Shown piece by piece: positions 1 through 12,375 of a DNA stretch of 64,000 nucleotides. Location: NCBI RefSeq assembly GCF_037975245.1, contig NC_092569.1, positions 36,822,168 through 36,886,167 on the forward strand, given 5' to 3'. The notes under the pieces are model-generated. The model made no database searches. It saw only the letters and a list, made by a program, of their open reading frames with translations, and was not told the DNA's origin. The position numbers were made by a program, and so were the translations under genes. The first letter of the stretch is position 1. Every line of letters starts with the position of its first letter. Source of the stretch: Apostichopus japonicus (lineage: Eukaryota; Echinodermata; Holothuroidea; Aspidochirotida; Stichopodidae).

Positions 1-92
1 CTACTTTCTTGCTCCTAGGGTCATTGAAGTGCAGTTGCACCCTGATAGGAAATTCTCCCCAACCTCTCCTGGTAAGGTGGAATGGTGGATCT
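1..92 (-). CDS. YEATS2: YEATS2 exon 7 (partial, YEATS domain)
   Basis: After the acceptor CTGCTAG the minus strand reads [20 protein letters not shown] and then [10 protein letters not shown], the strand carrying the reader tryptophan. The split codon AA|A with the previous exon gives Lys, so the join reads VEVKDPPF. The right boundary is clear; the exon runs to the window edge, where AAA-GTAG could be either coding or a donor. Confidence 0.86.
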
Positions 93-3000
93 CTAGCAGT
101 AAAAACGAAACAAAGAAAAACCTTACCAGGTTAAGTATGTCCACGCTTGCTAGTATGTGCGATGAGAATGTGATTGAGTGGACAGGGGTGGGAGATGAGG
201 TTACCAGGGTGACATACAATATTTAAAAGCTACCAATAGGTTCAAACTTACTTCTACATTAACACATGCATACATATAAATGTTATGCAGTTCCCACTAA
301 AAGCTAAAAATATATAAGAGACATAAAAAAAGATGGACTTAGAAAAGAACAAAAGAAAAATGTACTAAATTGAATAATATGCAGAAGGCATTGTTTTAAC
401 TTGACTGCTGGTGGGAAGAGTGCATACATATAGTGGATAATTTGTAGCTAGGATTCAAACAGGACCTTACTTACTTGACTTCCACTAGATCATTAGGTCT
501 ATAGCTAGGGTGTAAGTAGAACCAGACCTTCTTGACAAAGTGATCAATCCTTGGTTCTTCAGTGGGTCCTCTGACGTACACCATCCATTTATGAGTTGAT
601 GGGTCACTATCCTCTCGATTTTCAGTTGTGATGTACCTGATCATGACAGATAAAACAATAGCCATCATCTGAGGTTGACTGAGGTCAGCCGATTAAAAAT
701 TGCAACCACCCTCTTTAAGGCAATCATCATATTTCCTGAATATATGTTTAAATAATAAAAGTTTTCAAACTAACAAGTCTGTCATATCTGTATATTCTTA
801 AACTTGTTTCTCCCTTTGTTTTGGTCGGCTCCTGACAAAGATTCAGCTAGCATCTACAAGCATCAAACTGATACACTTCGACATCCGGTATTCCTGCCAT
901 GATTACAAGTTTGTATCTCCGTTCCCAGTGGAAACCTTTCAAGTTTTACTGCAACATAGCAAACTTTGACAAAACTTCTACCTCTAGGCATAGAATGCCA
1001 TGGCCTAACACAAACTTGTTCCCATTCTAAATATGTCACCAATATTTGTTTCTTAAAGGCTTTGAAATTCCCGACTAGTTGACTAAACTTTGGTCCTTTG
1101 TTGTAACTTTCATTATTAACAATCATGCTGAGATCACCACACTCTCACTACTGGAGAGAGTAAACCTGGAATGATTAGAAATAGATGACTACTCAGTGAG
1201 GGAGCAATGCCAGAAATCATTGACTTTATTTACTTAGATGAACAATCATTGTTAAAGAGAGCAGCAACCTCTCACTACTCACTTTGACACATTTCCTACG
1301 ATTATCCTCTTCTTTAAATGAAATCGAGATGCTTGGCCAGAGGTTGAAAACAGCTGAGATCTTCTGTCCCCTGCCTTGATCTACAAAGAAATAAGATGTT
1401 AGTGATATGCAACTCATCATGAATAACCATCCTCACAGATAGAGCTGAAGAACTTTTCATCTTTCAATATGGAGCAAGCAAAATATTCGCCCATTTGAAG
1501 TTATTGCATAAGAACATTGGATATTGAACGCATCCCTTGGAATTGAATAACCTCAAGCACTGCTCCATGGGAAATGTGAGTGAAATTGTGATAACAACCA
1601 GGCTTCAGCTGTCTAAAGTAATAATGTATCGTATCTCCACCTTTCAAAGCAGCAATCATAATTCAGGGGTTCACAGGAAGAACTGGTTTAAAGGTCTCTG
1701 TGCGAGACTATGTGGTCCCATGCCACTTTAATTTTATAATCCCACAGTAGTTTAAAGGTCTCTGTACGAGACTATGTGGTCCCATGCCACTTTAATTTTA
1801 TAATCCCACAGTAGTTTAAAGGTCTCTGTACGAGACTATGTGGTCCCATGCCACTTTAATTTTTAATCCCATGGTAGTTCAATGGTCCTGTGAGACTATG
1901 TGGTCCCAAGCCACTTTAATTTTATAAACCCATGGTAGTTTAAATGGGTGTAGAAATACAGCCTGAATTGCTGGAGGTATTTTGTAAACAATCTGCAAAC
2001 CATGAATTTTGAGACTAAAGTCAGCACAATGTGTTAAGAGATAAAGGACTACCTCTCCAGTATATGGCGGCAACTCATCATCTTTCCGTTGTACTTCTAA
2101 CTCAGAGACCAATCCGTTCTGCTGGTCTTGGGCCTGCAATGAGTCCGGGCTGGCCCTACTACCAATGGTACTTTCTAAGTTTGTTCCTAATGCCCTCTGG
2201 ACTGCTGGGTGATTTAGATCCAACTTATGCTTCGATTTCTAAAAACACAAATATGAAATGTTATTAAGATTGACCGGACAAATCTAGCACATATAGAAAA
2301 TGTTTTCTTTGTTTCTTCCTGTATACAAAGATTGAATGTCCAAATGTTTCAATATTGAAAGCATTTTTGGTTACTTCGAATCTGATGCATCATAGATAAT
2401 GTATTTTAGAATCAAGCATAGTCTTCTAAGTGTCTAAGTTAAGGGATGTCAGTGTGTTGTATGAGGGTACATGAATCTACTATTACTACCCCACAGTTAG
2501 AAGTGTAATCAGCTGAAATGTTACTTAAATAGATCCTTTGTACTGTAAATAACCTTTCAGTATGGCAGTGTCCATAAAGATACTAAACACAAGTGAATTT
2601 ACACAAATGCTTTAAGGAAAAAAAAAAAAACTAAGTACAGATAGAAGTATGGATAACATAAATTCTAATAAACATCACTAAAAATTAAAGTATAAGTTCT
2701 AGGGGAATAAAAATCATAAAACAAACATAAAAATTAAAGTTTCAATAAGTAGAGCTATGCAATTGCTTAAAGATTTGGCCTTCCTAAGTGAGCGTTTGCA
2801 GTGTATTTACCAATTTATTCCTCATACAATATGAATGATAAAATATATTTAATTGAATAATCACCTCTGATCCAGGACAACGTCCAGCATTCCCATAAAA
2901 ATTGGCAACGACACAAGCGCGTAGTTTATCCAACATCATTCGTACTTGATGGATTCTCTGAATGTAGAACAGATAAAAACACCTAACCTGTTAGCACCTC

Positions 3001-6000
3001 ACCAGAATATAACAGTCATTCATTTTTTTCAAAGGGATTCACACATACAATGTTACTTGTAGAGTTGTGACACAACCCCTCTTCAATACCGTACAGTATA
3101 TTCGCACATTTAATGTTGTGTTACCAAGGTTACTGGTAAAAAATTCAAGTCATTCTTTTGTTGACAAAACTGATCACTTGCTTATGCATTGATTTCTCAT
3201 TTTGTTTGTAGGTTCAGTAGGGTTAGGGAACTACAGTACCAGGGTAGGCACTACACCTAACAACACTAGGCACTACACCTAACAACACTAGGCACTACAC
3301 CTAACAACACTAGGCACTACCTAACAACACTAGGCACTACACCTAACAACAGTCAGGCACTACCTAACAACACTAGGCACTACACCTAACAACACTAGGC
3401 ACTACCTAACAACACTAGGCACTACACCTAACAACACTAGGCGCTACCTAACAACACTAGGCGCTACCTAACAACACTAGGCACTACACCTAACAACACT
3501 AGGCACTACCTAACAACACTAGGCACTACCTAACAACACTAGGCACTACACCTAACAACACTAGGCACTACCTAACAACACTAGGCACTACACCTAACAA
3601 CACTAGGCGCTACCTAACAACACTAGGCGCTACCTAACAACACTAGGCACTACACCTAACAACACTAGGCACTACCTAACAACACTAGGCGCTATCTAAC
3701 AACACTAGGCACTACACCTAACAGCACTAGGCACTACCTAACAACACTAGGCACTACACCTAACAACACTAGGCGCTACCTAACAACACTAGGCACTACA
3801 CCTAACAACACTAGGCACTACCTAACAACACTAGGCACTACACCTAACAACACTAGGCGCTACCTAACAACACTAGGCACTACACCTAACAACACTAGGC
3901 GCTACCTAACAACAGTCAGGCACTACCTAACAACACTATGCACTACACCTAACAACAGTTAGGCACTACCTCACAACACTATGCACTACACCTAACAACA
4001 CTATGCACTACACCTAACAACACTAGGCACTACACCTAACAACACTAGGCGCTACCTAACAACACTAGGCACTACACCTAACAACACTAGGCACTACCTA
4101 ACAACACTAGGCACTACACCTAACAACACTAGGCGCTACCTAACAACACTAGGCACTACACCTAACAACACTAGGCGCTACCTAACAACAGTCAGGCACT
4201 ACCTAACAACACTATGCACTACACCTAACAACAGTTAGGCACTACCTCACAACACTATGCACTACACCTAACAACACTATGCACTACCTAACAACACTAG
4301 GCACTACACCTAACAACACTAGGCACTACCTAACAACACTAGGCACTACACCTAACAACACTAGGCACTACCTAACAACACTAGGCACTACACCTAACAA
4401 CACTAGGCGCTACCTAACAACACTAGGCACTACACCTAACAACACTAGGCGCTACCTAACAACAGTCAGGCACTACCTAACAACACTATGCACTACACCT
4501 AACAACAGTTAGGCACTACCTCACAACACTATGCACTACACCTAACAACACTATGCACTACCTAACAACACTATGCACTACACCTAACATATTTAATGGA
4601 TACTATCTTATTCTATAATATGTTTACTCCATATGCCAATCATCAAATTTGGTTACTGCTCCAACAAATAGTCCATTCTGCATCAGCTGCATTGTCAAGA
4701 TTATTGTACAAAGCCTCCAGTATCCTTTGGAACAGAGCACATTCTTATTATGAAGAGCAGACACTCCACCTTTCTTCAACATGTGTACAGAATAAACTGT
4801 ATTTAGCAACTGTCACATTACAGTACTTGAGCACAAGGGCGTAGGAACCGGGGGGGGGGGGGGCTGGGGGGGCACCAGCCCCCAGTGAAAAATATGGGGG
4901 GGCGGAAGTACCATTCCGCCCCACCCCCGGCTTCGCAAGTCAGAAAACCCCTTTTTCATTTCCAAATGAGAAAAAAATCTCATTTGGAGCACCAAATTGC
5001 ATCTAAGGCCAGGTGAAAATGCCAAATTATTTACAAAATGGAGTGGGTGTTGAAGTGTGCTATATTGCACCAAATTGCATCTGAGGCCATGGGCGGGATT
5101 ACAGGGGGGAAAGAGGGGGCATTTGCCCCCCCACTTTTTCCCAGACCTTAGTTTTTTTTTTGTCATTTTTGCAGACAAATGTGCACAACACTAATCGAAA
5201 TTATTCCCCCACAACAGCTCTATCAAAATAGGCCTATTTGATTCGAATCTAAGTCGAATTTGTGATTAACACATAGTAGCATGAAGCATGCAGAATAACT
5301 GGAGCTAGAGCTAGCACATGGTTCGCAGCACAGGTTACGAATCCTGGAGCTAACAAACTAGCGATTCAATTCTGCATGTGATGAATCCGTGGAATGTGCT
5401 ACAGTGCTAGCTTCAGGAATTGATTTGAGATTGAGATTTGAATTGAGAAACGATTTACGAAAGCCAAATTTGCATATTGGGTATATCAATAATTAAATTC
5501 AATATGCTGACACATGACACCCCCCCTCCCCCCCCCCCCTGTGTAATTCAACAATATGCAATGGCAATGCCGATGTAATTTCTTTACTGCTCGAAATCCT
5601 GGAATGATGCATGCAAATCGAATAATGTAAATTACAAATTGGCACTAACACAGTAACACATTAAATACATTGTTACAGTATACAGCTCTCGGCAGTTTCG
5701 GTAGGGCCGATAAAATAATGTGTGGCTTTGAGTTCCGTTTTTGGATCTATTCTCGATGATGAATGAAACACTTACGTTTGGTTTTGCATAAAAGTGGGGG
5801 GGGGTGAAGGTATGTTCAGCCCCCAATATTTGCCAAGTGCTCCAAGAAGTGGGGGCCGCGGGGAGAATTTCGAAGTGTGTGCTGAACATATTCTTGATCG
5901 GTAGAATGCACAATATACTAATAATTTTAGGGGGAAAGAACTGTCTAGATGTGATTTATTGTTACCAGAGGTGTCATATTTGCTGATCTAGGATTTCCTT

Positions 6001-7388
6001 TTTGCTTAAATTTCGACGCTCCTTGCCAACCGATGATGGCGCTCCGCAAGGGCGTAGGAACCGGGGGGGCTAGGGGGGCGCCAGCCCCCCGGTGAAAAAC
6101 ATGGGGGGGCGGAAGTATCATTCCGCCCCCCCCGCTCCGCAAGTCAAAAAACCCCTTTTTCATTTCCAAATGAGAAAAAAATCTCATGCATTTGGAGCAC
6201 CAAATTGCATCTAAGGCCAGGTGAAAATGCAAAATTATTTACAAAATTGAGTGGGATGTTGACGTGTGCTATATTGCACCAAATTGCATCTGAGGCCACC
6301 TGGAAATGCAAAAAATTCCAAAGGGGAGGGGGACACCCCCTCCCCTTAGACCCCTCCCCCAGGCCGGCCATCAATCTTCAGCCCCCCCACTCAAAATTAC
6401 CTTCCTACGCCACTGGCGCTCCGCTTAGATAGTGACGTATAACAAAAGTTGTACATCACCATCTGACCATATGTTATACTATCAATCCTCTTCAAATTTT
6501 TAAACGATAATTAACTATCTAGATACAATTGCAGACATGAGATCCATATTTCAAGGATGGGTACATGCAGCTTAGAGCACTCGGGAAGTGCCGTTTCTGG
6601 CCATCTGGAGGGTTTGTAAAGCCAAAAAATTTCTTGTACGCTCTGCGCCAACCAATGGTGGCGCTCCGCTTAGATAGTCTTGATGGCAGGTTTGCCCCCC
6701 CCCACTCAAATCCCACCCCTGTCTGAGGCCACCTGGAAATGCAAACAAATTCAAAAGGGGAGGGGGGCCCCTCCCTTTAGACCCCTCCCCCATGCCTGCC
6801 ATCAGTCTTGAGCCCCCCCACTCAATAGTACCTTCCTACGCCACTGCTTGAGCAATAATTTGAAGGACAGCTAAAGTACTCAGAATGTTGTTACAATTCG
6901 TACACAATCCAACATCATCAATTGTGAAAATGTATTTAAGACAATTGAATGAAAATATCAATCAAAACAGAACAAACCTCATCTGCCAAGTCTATCTCCT
7001 TCTCTTTGTTTCTTATTTCCAATGAAAAATGTTTCTTGATAATGTTCTCAATCTTCTTGACTGTTGTATCTTTTGCTGTAAACATTAAAGAAAGTTGTTA
7101 AATATGTTACATGAAGTACAAGATGTCTGTCCTCTGTGTAATTGTAGACTTCTGTTTTACTGCATGCTAAAAATGCCATACATAATGTATAAAACTTTCA
7201 TTATGAGTTGCAAGGCTTGAAATATGTAAGCTGAAATTTTGGCCTAATTACAAATGTGTCCCTCGCTTACCATCTTGCTGGTGTAATTTCTGCTTCTTGA
7301 CTGGATGAGAAGATGTGACCATAGCATAGTCAGGGTCCTGGTCACTGCCATCTGAACCAAGGTATGAGGAACTACGTTTACTTGCCAT
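1..7388 (-). CDS. YEATS2: YEATS2 orthologue, N-terminal half (7 exons, 3' end outside window)
   Basis: YEATS2 is the histone-acyl reader subunit of the ATAC histone acetyltransferase complex in the nucleus. Coding exons on the minus strand, in order: 7388-7271, 7075-6978, 2957-2865, 2238-2053, 1380-1283, 636-475, 92-1. All joins keep frame (phases 1,0,0,0,2,2). About 282 residues are present. The first exons encode the conserved N-terminal basic/coiled part ([38 protein letters not shown]). From about residue 190 the YEATS domain follows: [52 protein letters not shown]. The His-x-Ser-Tyr and Gly-Trp-Gly residues that in human YEATS2 form the acyl-lysine pocket are present. The start ATG lies two bases after an acceptor-like TATCAG, so a non-coding first exon upstream is likely. 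The gene is divergent from MRPL13. Identification comes from remembered family sequence, not a search. Confidence 0.9.
475..636 (-). CDS. YEATS2: YEATS2 exon 6 (YEATS domain core)
   Basis: Encodes [20 protein letters not shown] and onward to [12 protein letters not shown]. It is bounded by acceptor GATCAG and donor AA|GTAAGT. The 162 nt fit phase 2 in and phase 2 out. It contains the His/Ser/Tyr part of the acyl-lysine pocket. Confidence 0.94.
1283..1380 (-). CDS. YEATS2: YEATS2 exon 5
   Basis: A good polypyrimidine acceptor (TTATTTCTTTGTAG) precedes ATC AAG GCA. The exon ends VGNVSK at donor AA|GTGAGT. The peptide [16 protein letters not shown] corresponds to the strand just before the YEATS domain in human YEATS2 (remembered as SRLFVKKTIVVGNVSK). 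Confidence 0.9.
1684..1940. repeat. 64-bp tandem repeat, ~4 copies, YEATS2 intron 4
   Basis: Unit begins GTTTAAAGGTCTCTGTACGA and contains GAGACTATGTGGTCCC and CCACTTTAATTTTATAA. The first three copies are nearly identical; the last is shorter and diverged. Confidence 0.93.
2053..2238 (-). CDS. YEATS2: YEATS2 exon 4 (linker)
   Basis: Starts after TGTTTTTAG and ends GAG|GTAGTC, 62 codons, phase 0 on both sides. It encodes [18 protein letters not shown] followed by a polar, low-conservation linker. The motif [10 protein letters not shown] matches FNHPAIKKFL of vertebrate YEATS2. Confidence 0.87.
2865..2957 (-). CDS. YEATS2: YEATS2 exon 3
   Basis: 31 codons between CATTCAG and GAG|GTGATT, phase 0 on both sides. 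It encodes [20 protein letters not shown] and then [11 protein letters not shown], one of the most conserved stretches of the N-terminal part. Confidence 0.92.
3236..4589. repeat. 20/22-bp minisatellite, ~1.35 kb, YEATS2 intron 2
   Basis: Units are TAGGCACTACACCTAACAAC-AC (22 bp) and a 20-bp form lacking the internal AC. The two forms often alternate, with GGCGC, ATGC and AGTCAGG variants. A block from about 3880 recurs near 4150 and 4440, so segments were duplicated as blocks. Confidence 0.95.
4834..6846. mobile_element. hAT-like non-autonomous element with 8-bp TSD
   Basis: Left end CAAGGGCGTAGGAACCGG and right end CCTTCCTACGCCACTG form imperfect terminal inverted repeats. They are flanked by the exact direct repeat CTTGAGCA at 4826-4833 and 6847-6854. 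Eight-base target duplications with CA(A/G)-GGCG ends are typical of hAT elements. There is no transposase ORF. The interior holds long G and C tracts and the shared core (GGTGGCGCTCCGCTTAGATA at 6657-6676). A related copy is nested at 6047-6415. The element lies in YEATS2 intron 2. Confidence 0.85.
6047..6415. mobile_element. Nested 369-bp hAT-like copy
   Basis: Has the same ends as its host element (CAAGGGCGTAGGAACC ... CTTCCTACGCCACTG). It is flanked by the exact 8-bp repeat GCGCTCCG at 6039-6046 and 6416-6423. The target is the family's own conserved core (GATGGCGCTCCG|CTTAGATAGT), so the younger copy interrupts the older one. Confidence 0.88.
6978..7075 (-). CDS. YEATS2: YEATS2 exon 2 (helical segment)
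   Basis: 98 nt between acceptor TGTTTACAG and donor GAG|GTTTGT. It encodes [20 protein letters not shown] followed by [12 protein letters not shown], an amphipathic charged helix matching the family's RDAAVQKIETIIKEQF region. The intron to exon 3 is about 4 kb and is filled by a 20/22-bp minisatellite and nested hAT-like elements. Confidence 0.91.
7271..7388 (-). CDS. YEATS2: YEATS2 exon 1 (start codon)
   Basis: The ATG at 7388-7386 opens [20 protein letters not shown] and then [19 protein letters not shown], ending GATG|GTAAGC. The pattern basic-Ser then DxDPDY then a basic KKQK tract resembles the human N-terminus (MSGIKRTIKETDPDYED). TATCAG just upstream of AT-ATG looks like an acceptor, placing the 5'UTR in a separate exon. 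Confidence 0.88.
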
Positions 7389-8325
7389 ATCTGATAGGAA
7401 GTTGTATTAAATATTAAAGGAAAAAAAAACTGTTAGCAAACTGCTTATCCACTAAAGAGCCTGTGTAAGAGAATGTGTTAAAGTAAAGGATCTTCTTCAG
7501 AGGCTGAAGAAGATACTGCCTCTGAAGAAGATCTTTTTAGGATCGAAATGTCAGGCCCACTTATTTTTACACATAAATATTAAAGAAGGTCAGAAGTGTG
7601 GTTACTTTTGTGTCACATGCAATAATACAAAATTTCTTATTAAATAATAACCTCGCTGACATGTTACAATCAAAGTATTAAAGGCTTATTTATTAAATTT
7701 GTCTAAGTTATGGTTACTAAATCCTGGTAAAAATATTTACTTACCTTAACTTTACAATTTGATGTTGGCAACACAATTAGCTAAGGCCTGGGCTAGTATG
7801 AATGTAACCAAAAATTATCATGTAGGCCTAAGGTATAATTGACTCTAACATTCGCTTTTGTTACATTGTGCAGAATATAAGCAGAATATATATATATAAA
7901 TTGAAACATATATGATATTAGGTCTCTTTCATCACCAAATAGGCTAGGGATGCAAGCCACACAAGTCACTTTAGTCAGTCCTGTTTCCCTGACATTCTCG
8001 CAGAAAGGGTACACACATATGGGGGCTTATACAGAGTCGATTGTAGTAAAGGTCTAGGGACCTATTTAGTTTGCGATTAATTATAGATTCTTACAAATCA
8101 CTTTGTACGATCTCAGCGAAAATGAAAACAACGTGTGATTGTTTTATCAGAGGTTAAGCTAAGCAAAATTCGAGCTTTTCATGCGTTGTTGATTCAGGGT
8201 CAGTTAGCAAAATACATCTGTTTTGTGCTGGACATCTCGCGTTCAGCAGAATTCAAGCTACAGTAAGTTGGCAGCCAATCTGACTTCTTATTTGGTCAGC
8301 CATATTTGGCATGCCTGCTGGAATG
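7389..8325. promoter_or_regulatory. Upstream region of YEATS2, part of a divergent promoter
   Basis: No coding exon seen. Near the foldback insertion lie a CCAAT box (AGCCAATC, 8272-8279) and a perfect CArG-type motif CCATATTTGG at 8300-8309, which also contains the YY1-like GCCATATTT. On the minus strand GATTT|GTAAGA near 8090 could be the donor of the YEATS2 non-coding exon. Before insertion of the foldback element, the YEATS2 and MRPL13 start codons would have been roughly 1 kb apart. Confidence 0.45.
7518..7556 (+). other. Hammerhead-ribozyme-like motif in a dispersed repeat
   Basis: Reads GCCT-CTGAAGA-AGATC, then a loop, then GATC-GAAA-TGTC-AGGC. CTGANGA and GAAA are the two core strands of a hammerhead; GCCT/AGGC would be stem I and GATC/GATC stem II. 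One unpaired A sits at the base of stem II and stem III would be only two pairs, so activity is doubtful. A second copy is at 45006-45044. Confidence 0.4.
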
Positions 8326-11300
8326 GACCGGTGTGAAGTTAGATACTTATTCCCCGTTCCTCGTTCGATATTCGCGAATGAGTAACTGAGCTGCCTATTC
8401 GGTTACGTATTCGACGATTGTATCGACGTAACACCTGTGGCAAGACAAAAGCTTTCTTACAAGATGTTCAACATTTGGTCGTGGAAAGAGGTTTATCTAT
8501 GGCCCATGGGTCATATGAACTCCGATGACTATGTAGAAGGGTACCATAATGCATCTTGCCCGGTCCAAATAGTTCTTGGCCAACTAAAATGACCAGTACG
8601 TCATCAGTTCTTAAATTAATGTAAAAAATTACTTTAGGCCCTAATCAAGACTAGCACGCCTTGGACCACCTTACCAATGGGTCATATGAATTCTTGACAC
8701 ATTGTAGAAGGATACCATAATGCGTCTTGCCCGGTCCAAAGAGTGCTTGACCAATTAAAATGACCATTATATCAACATTTTTTTTAAATAAATGTAACGG
8801 GAACTGAAATAAAAACATGAGGGCCCTAATCAAGACCAGCACGCCTTGGACCGCCCAACCAATGGGTCGTAGGAAGTCTAAGGATCTTGTAGAAGGGTAA
8901 CATAATGCGTCTTGCCCGGTGCAAAGAGTGCTTGACCAATTTAAATGACCACTAAATCATTACTTTTTTAATGAGTGTAACGGGACCACAAAAAAGCTTT
9001 GGGCCCTAATCCATGCAGCACGCCTTGGATCACCAAACCGATGGTTAACATGAACTCTAAGGACATTGCATAAGAGTACCATAGTGCGTCTTGCCCGGTC
9101 CAAAGCGTGCTTGACCAATTTAGATGACCACTAAATCATTACTACATCATCGAGTGTAACGGGACCACGAAAAAGCTTTGGGCCCTCATCCATGCAACAC
9201 GCCTTGGACCACCTAACCAATCGGTAACATGTACTCTAAAGACATTGTAGAATAGTACCATAATGCGTCTTGCCCGGTCCAAAGCGTGCTTGACCAATTA
9301 AACTGACCTTTAAATCATTACTTATTAAATGAGTGCAAAGGGACCACGAAAAAGCTTTGGGCCCTCATCCATGCAGCACGCATTGGACCACCTAACCAAT
9401 CGGTAACATGTACTCTAAGGACATTGTAGAAGAGTACCGTAATGCGTCTTGCCCGGTCCAAAGCGTGCTTGACCAATTTAAATGACCACTAAATCATTAC
9501 TACATCATCGAGTGTAACGGGACCACGAAAAAGCTTTGGGCCCTAATCCATGCAGTACGCCTTGGACCACCTAACCAATCGGTAACATGTACTCTAAAGA
9601 CATTGTAAAAGAGTACCATAATGCGTCTTGCCCGGTCCAAAGCGTGCTTGACCAATTTAGATGACCACTAAATCATTACTACATCATCGAGTGTAACGGG
9701 ACCACGAAAAAGCTTTGGGCCCTCATCCATGCAACACGCCTTGGACCACCTAACCAATCGGTAACATGTACTCTAAAGACATTGTAGAATAGTACCATAA
9801 TGCGTCTTGCCCGGTCCAAAGCGTGCTTGACCAATTAAACTGACCTTTAAATCATTACTTATTAAATGAGTGCAAAGGGACCACGAAAAAGCTTTGGGCC
9901 CTCATCCATGCAGCACGCATTGGACCACCTAACCAATCGGTAACATGTACTCTAAGGACATTGTAGAAGAGTACCGTAATGCGTCTTGCCCGGTCCAAAG
10001 CGTGCTTGACCAATTTAAATGACCACTAAATCATTACTACATCATCGAGTGTAACGGGACCACGAAAAAGCTTTGGGCCCTAATCCATGCAGTACGCCTT
10101 GGACCACCTAACCAATCGGTAACATGTACTCTAAAGACATTGTAAAAGAGTACCATAATGCGTCTTGCCCGGTCCAAAGCGTGCTTGACCAATTTAGATG
10201 ACCACTAAATCATTACTACATCATCGAGTGTAACGGGACCACGAAAAAGCTTTGGGCCCTCATCCATGCAACACGCCTTGGACCACCTAACCAATCGGTA
10301 ACATGTACTCTAAAGACATTGTAGAATAGTACCATAATGCGTCTTGCCCGGTCCAAAGCGTGCTTGACCAATTAAACTGACCTTTAAATCATTACTTATT
10401 AAATGAGTGCAAAGGGACCACGAAAAAGCTTTGGGCCCTCATCCATGCAGCACGCCTTGGACCACCTAACCAATCGGTAACATGTACTCTAAAGACATTG
10501 TAAAAGAGTACCATAATGCGTCTTGCCCGGTCCAAAGCGTGCTTGACCAATTTAAATGACCACTAAATCATTACTACATCATCGAGTGTAACGGGACCAC
10601 GAAAAAGCTTTGGGCCCTCATCCATGCAACACGCCTTGGACCACCTAACCAATCGGTAACATGTACTCTAAAGACATTGTAAAAGAGTACCATAATGCGT
10701 CTTGCCCGGTCCAAAGCGTGCTTGACCAATTTAGATGACCACTAAATCATTACTACATCATCGAGTGTAAAGGGACCACGAAAAAGCTTTGGGCCCTCAT
10801 CCATGCAACACGCCTTGGACCACCTAACCAATCGGTAACATGTACTCTAAAGACATTGTAAAAGAGTACCATAATGCGTCTTGCCCGGTCCAAAGCGTGC
10901 TTGACCAATTTAGATGACCACTAAATCATTACTACATCATCGAGTGTAAAGGGACCACGAAAAAGCTTTGGGCCCTCATCCATGCAACACGCCTTGGACC
11001 ACCTAACCAATCGGTAACATGTACTCTAAAGACATTGTAAAAGAGTACCATAATGCGTCTTGCCCGGTCCAAAGCGTGCTTGACCAATTTAGATGACCAC
11101 TAAATCATTACTACATCATCGAGTGTAAAGGGACCACGAAAAAGCTTTGGGCCCTCATCCATGCAACACGCCTTGGACCACCTAACCAATCGGTAACATG
11201 TACTCTAAAGACATTGTAGAATAGTACCATAATGCGTCTTGCCCGGTCCAAAGCGTGCTTGACCAATTAAACTGACCTTTAAATCATTACTTATTAAATG

Positions 11301-12375
11301 AGTGCAAAGGGACCACGAAAAAGCTTTGGGCCCTCATCCATGCAGCACGCCTTGGACCACCTAACCAATCGGTAACATGTACTCTAAAGACATTGTAAAA
11401 GAGTACCATAATGCGTCTTGCCCGGTCCAAAGCGTGCTTGACCAATTTAAATGACCACTAAATCATTACTACATCATCGAGTGTAACGGGACCACGAAAA
11501 AGCTTTGGGCCCTCATCCATGCAACACGCCTTGGACCACCTAACCAATCGGTAACATGTACTCTAAAGACATTGTAAAAGAGTACCATAATGCGTCTTGC
11601 CCGGTCCAAAGCGTGCTTGACCAATTTAGATGACCACTAAATCATTACTACATCATCGAGTGTAACGGGACCACGAAAAAGCTTTGGGCCCTCATCCATG
11701 CAACACGCCTTGGACCACCTAACCAATCGGTAACATGTACTCTAAAGACATTGTAGAATAGTACCATAATGCGTCTTGCCCGGTCCAAAGCGTGCTTGAC
11801 CAATTAAACTGACCTTTAAATCATTACTTATTAAATGAGTGCAAAGGGACCACGAAAAAGCTTTGGGCCCTCATCCATGCAGCACGCCTTGGACCACCTA
11901 ACCAATCGGTAACATGTACTCTAAAGACATTGTAAAAGAGTACCATAATGCGTCTTGCCCGGTCCAAAGCGTGCTTGACCAATTTAAATGACCACTAAAT
12001 CATTACTACATCATCGAGTGTAACGGGACCACGAAAAAGCTTTGGGCCCTCATCCATGCAACACGCCTTGGACCACCTAACCAATAGGTCACAGGAAGTC
12101 CAAGAACATTGTAGAACGGTACCATGATGCGTCTTGCCCGGTCCAAAGAGTGCTTGACCAATTTAAATGACCACTAAATCATTACTTCGTTAATGAATGT
12201 TAATGGACCTGCAAATATGTTTAGGCCCTTGTGAAGACCAGCACGCCTCGGACCACCCAACCAATTTGTCTTATGAATTCTAAGGACATTGTTGAAGAGT
12301 TCCATAATGCGTCTTACCCGGTCCAGAGAGTATTTGACCAATACAAACGACTAATGCACAATCATTATCCAGTAG
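8326..12375 (+). repeat. Left foldback arm: ~20 units of a ~179-bp satellite
   Basis: Each unit contains GCGTCTTGCCCGGTCCAAAG, GACCACGAAAAAGCTTTGGG and CACGCCTTGGACCACCTAAC. Outer units (8520-9000) and the innermost one (12080-12360) are diverged, while the middle is homogenised. A variant with CTTATTAAATGAGTGCAAAG recurs near 9320, 9857, 10396, 11289 and 11824, giving mostly a three-unit (~537 bp) higher-order period. Confidence 0.93.

Noticed and set aside
863-1126. Possible extra YEATS2 exon (87-codon minus frame)
   Set aside because: Exons 5 and 6 join in phase without it and give a continuous family match (VGNVSKYI), so no exon is needed here.
3236-4589. Telomere-like CCTAAC array
   Set aside because: CCTAAC occurs only inside a 20/22-bp minisatellite unit; it is not a tandem hexamer.
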